A stretch of 8,991 bases of DNA. It comes from Clostridiales bacterium. Lineage in GTDB: Bacteria > Bacillota > Clostridia > Oscillospirales > Butyricicoccaceae. Each line of letters starts with the position of its first letter. The first letter of the stretch is position 1. The DNA lies in assembly GCA_004555915.1 (NCBI GenBank), contig SFJM01000068.1, positions 1 to 8,991 on the forward strand. The letters run 5' to 3'. Below, piece by piece: positions 5,768-8,991 of this stretch. Under the pieces are notes generated by a model that did no database searches, was not told the DNA's origin, and saw only the letters and a program-made list of their open reading frames with translations. The position numbers and the translations under genes are program-made.

Positions 5768-7486
5768 ATGTTTTTTCCTGGAGAAGCGAGCACCCAAGAC
5801 AAGAAATATCTGTGCTCCTCCTATGCCCGCCTGTCCCAGGATGATGGGGACAAAGAAGAAAGCAACAGCATCGTCAATCAGAAAAGCCTGATTCGGGACT
5901 TTATGCGCAAGCATCCGGAGTTTGCACTTGTCAAGGAGTATTCCGATGATGGATATTCCGGCGTGAACTTCGACCGCCCCGCCTTTCAGGAAATGATGGC
6001 CGATGTAAAAGCCGGGCGCATCAACTGCATCATCGTAAAAGACCTTTCCAGATTTGGCAGGAACTATATTGAGACTGGCAAGTATCTGGAGCAGGTTTTC
6101 CCGTTCTTGGGCGTCCGTTTTATTGCCATCAACGACAATGTGGATACCGGTCGTTCCCAGACCGATGCAGAGCAGTTTGTTCTGCCCTTCAAAAACCTAT
6201 TCAACGATTCCTACTGCAAGGATATTTCCACAAAGGTTCGTTCCCAGCTGGCAATTAAGCGAAAAAACGGCGATTTTGTCGGCAGCTTTGCCTGCTACGG
6301 CTATATGAAAGACCCGGCAGATCACAACAGGCTGATTATTGATCCGGAGGCGGCTGAAATTGTCCGCAGCATTTTTGACTGGAAGATTCAGGGCCTTTCT
6401 GCGGAACGGATTGCAGATAAGCTGAACAGCCAGGGCATTGCCTGTCCCATGGAGTACAAGCGCGGCCAGGGCCTGAAAGTGTCCACCAATTTCCGGACCA
6501 ATGACCGGGCCAAATGGTCGCCGGTGACGGTGCTGCGGATTTTGAAGAACGAAGTGTATGTCGGTGTCACCACCCAGGGGAAAGTCACCACGCCCAGCTA
6601 CAAGATCAAACGGTTGGTGGAGAAACCGGAATCCGAGTGGGACCGGGTAGAAGGAACTCACGAACCCATTGTCGCCCAAGACGTTTTCGACGCAGTTCAG
6701 GCTTTGATGCTCCGGGATACCCGGATCTCTCCAAACAAAGAAAAAGTATATCTATTCTCCGGCTTTCTGTGCTGCGCTGACTGTAAGCTCAATATGACAA
6801 GACGGATTCGCAGGTATAAAGACAAGGGGTATGCCTACTATTCCTGTGCTGGCTACCGGCGCGGAAGCGGCTGCACCTCTCATATTATCAGTGAGAAGCT
6901 CCTGTATGATGCTGTGCTTGCCGCGATTCAGCAGCAGTTCAAACTGGTCCTGGAAATGGAACGGCTCCTGAAATACGCCCAGGAGCTGCCGGATGACCCA
7001 AACAGCTTGCACCGATTTGAAGTCCAGCTTGCCAAGCTGGATGATGAAATCCGGCACAATCAGGATATGAAGCTCCGGCTGATTGAAAACCTGAATGAAG
7101 GAATTCTCTCCCGGGAGGAATATCTGGAACTGAGCGCCATCTATGATGCGCGCATCCGGGAGGGCCGTCTTGCGGTAAAAAATGTGGAAGCTGAACGAGA
7201 CGGTGTGAAGGACCTCCCGCTGGAAAGTGAATGGCTCACCAGCTTCAAAAAATATCCGCGCATCGCTTCCCTTGACCGGGTACTGCTTGCAGAACTGGTT
7301 TCAATGATCGAAGTCCATTCGGATAAGCAGATCACCATCCATTTCAAGTTTGAGGACCAGATCCAGCGCGTACTTGCATATCTGGATCAGCGCGGCATCC
7401 ATCCTGGTGGAAAGGAGGACGCAGCGCATGGCACGGAAAAGTCGCCAACAGGAACAGCAGCGATTCCTGCAGCCGTCTGCAGCTGA
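5768..7486 (+). CDS. Large serine recombinase 1 (TnpX/resolvase-invertase family)
   Basis: This 572-aa site-specific recombinase should cut and rejoin att sites to excise or integrate the element. The resolvase-type catalytic domain spans 14-165. The nucleophile is Ser23 in YARLSQDD; other family landmarks are DDGYSGVNFDRPAF (60-73) and KDLSRFGRNY (91-100). The recombinase domain spans ~175-315. A zinc ribbon (Cys336, 339, 360 and 369, with Cys335 adjacent) is followed by a coiled coil at ~390-480 and a DUF4368-like C terminus. Length and order are normal for the Tn4451 TnpX-like group. The frame opens earlier, but ATG 5768 lies 11 nt after AGGAGG and is preferred over ATG 5732, which sits inside the leader hairpin. 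The last 59 bp overlap the start of rec2. All catalytic residues are present. Confidence 0.93.
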   Translation: MFFPGEASTQDKKYLCSSYARLSQDDGDKEESNSIVNQKSLIRDFMRKHPEFALVKEYSDDGYSGVNFDRPAFQEMMADVKAGRINCIIVKDLSRFGRNYIETGKYLEQVFPFLGVRFIAINDNVDTGRSQTDAEQFVLPFKNLFNDSYCKDISTKVRSQLAIKRKNGDFVGSFACYGYMKDPADHNRLIIDPEAAEIVRSIFDWKIQGLSAERIADKLNSQGIACPMEYKRGQGLKVSTNFRTNDRAKWSPVTVLRILKNEVYVGVTTQGKVTTPSYKIKRLVEKPESEWDRVEGTHEPIVAQDVFDAVQALMLRDTRISPNKEKVYLFSGFLCCADCKLNMTRRIRRYKDKGYAYYSCAGYRRGSGCTSHIISEKLLYDAVLAAIQQQFKLVLEMERLLKYAQELPDDPNSLHRFEVQLAKLDDEIRHNQDMKLRLIENLNEGILSREEYLELSAIYDARIREGRLAVKNVEAERDGVKDLPLESEWLTSFKKYPRIASLDRVLLAELVSMIEVHSDKQITIHFKFEDQIQRVLAYLDQRGIHPGGKEDAAHGTEKSPTGTAAIPAAVCS

Positions 7487-8114
7487 AACCGTCAGCACAA
7501 ATTCTCTGATTTATCACACCGGCATCTACGCCAGACTGTCTAGGCCAAACATGAAGGATACTCAGGTGGATGTTCTGGCAAGTCAGCTTCATCATCTTCA
7601 GGAATACGTTTCCGGCCATACGGATATGGAACTTACGGACACTTACGTGGATGACGGCTGGTCCGGTCTGAATTTTAATCGTCCAGCCTTTACCCGGATG
7701 ATGGAGGATGTAAAAGCCGGAAAGATTAACTGTATCGTGGTTCGTGACTTTTCCAGATTTGGCCGCAACTATCTGGAAACTGGTTATTACCTGCAGGAAA
7801 TCTTCCCAGCCTATGAGGTTCGATTCATTTCCATCTTCGATGAATTTGACAGCCTGACATCAGATGTCAATTCCATGATCTTCTCCACAATGCAGATTGT
7901 CAACGATTTTTACAGCAAGGATTTATCCAGAAAGATATGCTCTGTTTATGATGCGAAGGTCAGCAAGGGGTTCTGCTGGGGCAATGTACCCAACGGATAT
8001 ATCCGCAGGAAAGACAGCACGGGACGCTTGATTATGGATGAAGATGTTGCCCCCTCCATTTATCTTCGTGTGATGGAAAAACGCAAATGCCCAACAGCCT
8101 GTATCCGATGCTGA
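7428..8114 (+). pseudogene. Large serine recombinase 2, N-terminal half (gene broken by an inversion)
   Basis: Codons 1-213 encode a second large serine recombinase. Ser38 lies in IYARLS, followed by YVDDGWSGLNFNRPAF (73-88), RDFSRFGRNYLETG (106-119) and the start of the recombinase domain (GRLIMDEDVAPSIYL, ending at residue 213). After the 15-bp repeat at 8052-8066 the frame adds 15 unrelated residues and stops at 8112-8114; the true continuation is on the minus strand. The start ATG 7428 has AAAGGAGG (7411-7418) 9 nt upstream, inside rec1, giving a 59-bp overlap and likely co-translation. As it stands, a 228-aa product with the catalytic domain but little of the DNA-binding part would be made. 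It is probably unable to recombine alone, though it could interfere with rec1. Confidence 0.88.
8052..8066 (+). repeat. Left arm of the 15-bp inverted repeat bounding the inversion
   Basis: CCCTCCATTTATCTT is the perfect inverse of the sequence at 8591-8605. It encodes Pro-Ser-Ile-Tyr-Leu (codons 209-213 of rec2) in frame. Confidence 0.9.
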
Positions 8115-8605
8115 CCTGTGCAGACATATTCAGTGACGTAGCCATCTGTATCTTTTTCCGTGGTAATCGCGTGTTGGCATTCGCCGCAAAACAGAAGATA
8201 ACGAAAAGGATTCTGACTTTGCTCCACGGTTTCAGCGCAGCGCTGTTTACCTTCCTGCAATGTTTTGCCGTGCGTCTCACGCTGGTCGCTGAAGCGCAAA
8301 TAGGTTTCCCTGGAGATATATCCGGGGTGGGCGCTGGGAACGTACTTCCATTCCTCGGCAGGCAGGGGACCGATGTGAGAAGAATCATATTTTCGGTTGC
8401 GTGACCGGTTATAGGCATAGTCACCGGTATAGAGAGGATTTTTCATGAGGTGCAGGATATGGAAGTTTGTCCAGACTGCCTCTCCACTATCTTTGTTATT
8501 GGAGGGAGAATGATGATGCGGGATGTTCAGCATGTTCAGATTCCTGGCAACCTGAGCACACTTTACGCCCCGATTCAGCCAATAATAGGCAAGATAAATG
8601 GAGGG
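8060..8605 (-). pseudogene. Large serine recombinase 2, displaced C-terminal part (inverted)
   Basis: Read on the minus strand from 8605, this encodes PSIYLAYYWLNRGVKCAQVA and continues through recombinase-domain sequence (WTNFHILHLMKNPLYTGDYA) into a partial zinc ribbon, CGECQHAITTEKDTDGYV, then YVCTG. It stops at TAA 8060-8062. The first residues align without gaps to rec1 from its residue 198 (following RLIIDPEAAEIV), and they continue exactly where the plus-strand half leaves off. There is no ribosome binding site in front, so it is not an independent gene. Restoring the orientation gives a 389-aa protein. That is about 180 residues shorter than rec1, lacking the last zinc-ribbon cysteine, the coiled coil and the C terminus. 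The gene's 3' end was therefore also lost, next to the IS30 element. Confidence 0.85.
8591..8605 (-). repeat. Right arm of the 15-bp inverted repeat bounding the inversion
   Basis: AAGATAAATGGAGGG is the reverse complement of 8052-8066. On the minus strand it encodes the same PSIYL run and leads directly into the recombinase continuation. The 524 bp between the arms (8067-8590) are the inverted segment. Confidence 0.9.
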
Positions 8606-8646
8606 CACATTGTAAAATGAAGATGAGCATTTAGGAGAATAAAAAG

Positions 8647-8722
8647 GTCCATAGCGAGGACCTCTATGTTAGAATAAGTTTGCTACAACCATCAACACAG
8701 AAAAGAGGCAATCGCTATGGAC
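8647..8722 (+). promoter_or_regulatory. 11-bp inverted repeat masking the transposase start codon
   Basis: GTCCATAGCGA (8647-8657) is the perfect complement of TCGCTATGGAC (8712-8722), which contains the ATG at 8717-8719. A shorter competing hairpin, AGGTCC/GGACCT (8645-8650/8658-8663), shares its left arm. In a transcript entering from outside, the start codon could be paired. A transcript starting near 8682 from the TAGAAT box would lack the left arm and be translatable. Confidence 0.55.
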
Positions 8723-8991
8723 TACCCCGATTATACTACGGAACATCAAAAAGGTAAACATCTGACATAAGAAGATTATGTCAAGATTCAGGTGCGTTTA
8801 CAGGACGGTTGGTCTGCCAACCGAATTGCTGTGAAAGAACTTCATTGTTCCCCCAATACGGTTCGAAAGATCATTCTTCAGGGAATGACGCCGCTCTATC
8901 ACGGCAAGGTTCAGCGTTTCAAAGCAAAAACGGCCTGGCAAATTCACAAAGAGAATCGCAGCCGCTGCTGTCGTACATACAAAGCCGCAGA
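8717..8991 (+). pseudogene. IS30-family transposase, N-terminal fragment with a nonsense codon
   Basis: The frame starts MDYPDYTTEHQKGKHLT, then TAA (8768-8770), then EDYVKIQVRLQDGWSANRIA and a helix-turn-helix (LHCSPNTVRKIILQGM) typical of IS30 transposase N termini. It stays open to the window end (91 codons plus two bases). The family usually reads HLTLED here, so TTA (Leu) to TAA is the likely single-base change. AAGAGG (8703-8708) lies 8 nt before the ATG. The C-terminal DDE domain lies outside the window. The copy is probably inactive unless translation restarts (a GTG occurs at 8792). Confidence 0.8.

Larger units (their letters stand above)
8609..8991 (+). mobile_element. IS30-family insertion sequence, left part
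   Basis: Recombinase similarity stops at the right inverted-repeat arm (8605), and an IS30-type transposase frame begins at 8717. The left end probably lies near TGTAAAATGA (about 8610), but without the right end the terminal repeat cannot be confirmed. The rest of the element runs off the window. The leader contains two small hairpins but no clear -35 box; TAGAAT at 8670-8675 could be a -10. Confidence 0.6.

Noticed and set aside
8087..8404. Plus-strand open frame in the inverted segment
   Set aside because: It is antisense to the recombinase C-terminal sequence on the minus strand and has no family features.
1..8991. CRISPR array, tRNA or rRNA genes
   Set aside because: No regularly spaced long repeats with unique spacers and no tRNA/rRNA-like sequences were seen; the only periodic repeats are the short 11-bp operator arrays and the TGTGCTAC triplet.

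Overview
The window (roughly 50% GC, AGGAGG-type ribosome binding sites) looks like part of an integrative mobilizable or conjugative element from a Firmicute, most likely a gut Clostridia (Oscillospiraceae/Ruminococcaceae-like). That placement is inferred from gene types and style, not from any search.

Layout. On the minus strand (95-1932), a MobC-type accessory protein and a MOBP-like relaxase form a one-base-overlap operon. A 345-bp gap (1933-2277) follows, packed with nested inverted repeats; it is the best oriT candidate. On the plus strand, a regulatory block carries a 424-aa GAF-like/winged-helix/BTAD (SARP-like) regulator (2278-3552), a 201-aa ArpU/sigma-region-4-like protein (3665-4270), a 293-aa protein ending in a sigma-70 region 4 (4472-5353) and a small DUF6870-like protein (5372-5620). 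Two overlapping large serine recombinase genes follow: rec1 (5768-7486) is intact, while rec2 (from 7428) is broken. The window ends in an IS30-family element whose transposase has a nonsense codon at codon 18.

The most striking regulatory signals are two operator arrays just after the stop codons of the SARP-like and ArpU-like genes. In each, short direct repeats recur every 11 bp (one has a single 12-bp step), ending just upstream of a -10 box. This is the geometry known for SARP/OmpR-type activator sites in actinomycetes. Downstream, the region-4 gene has a strong intrinsic terminator between its promoter and its start codon. The rec1 mRNA can fold a continuous 24-bp hairpin that buries its Shine-Dalgarno. 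Together these suggest a multi-step switch (sensor/SARP, then sigma-like factors, then recombinases) that keeps excision off until triggered; this model is inference.

The rec2 gene is split across strands: codons 1-213 are on plus, and the rest of the gene lies inverted on minus (8605 down to 8060). The 524-bp inverted segment is flanked by a perfect 15-bp inverted repeat. Flipping it back restores an in-frame 389-aa recombinase, still shorter than rec1. This may be an invertible segment, a one-off rearrangement next to the IS30, or an assembly artefact.
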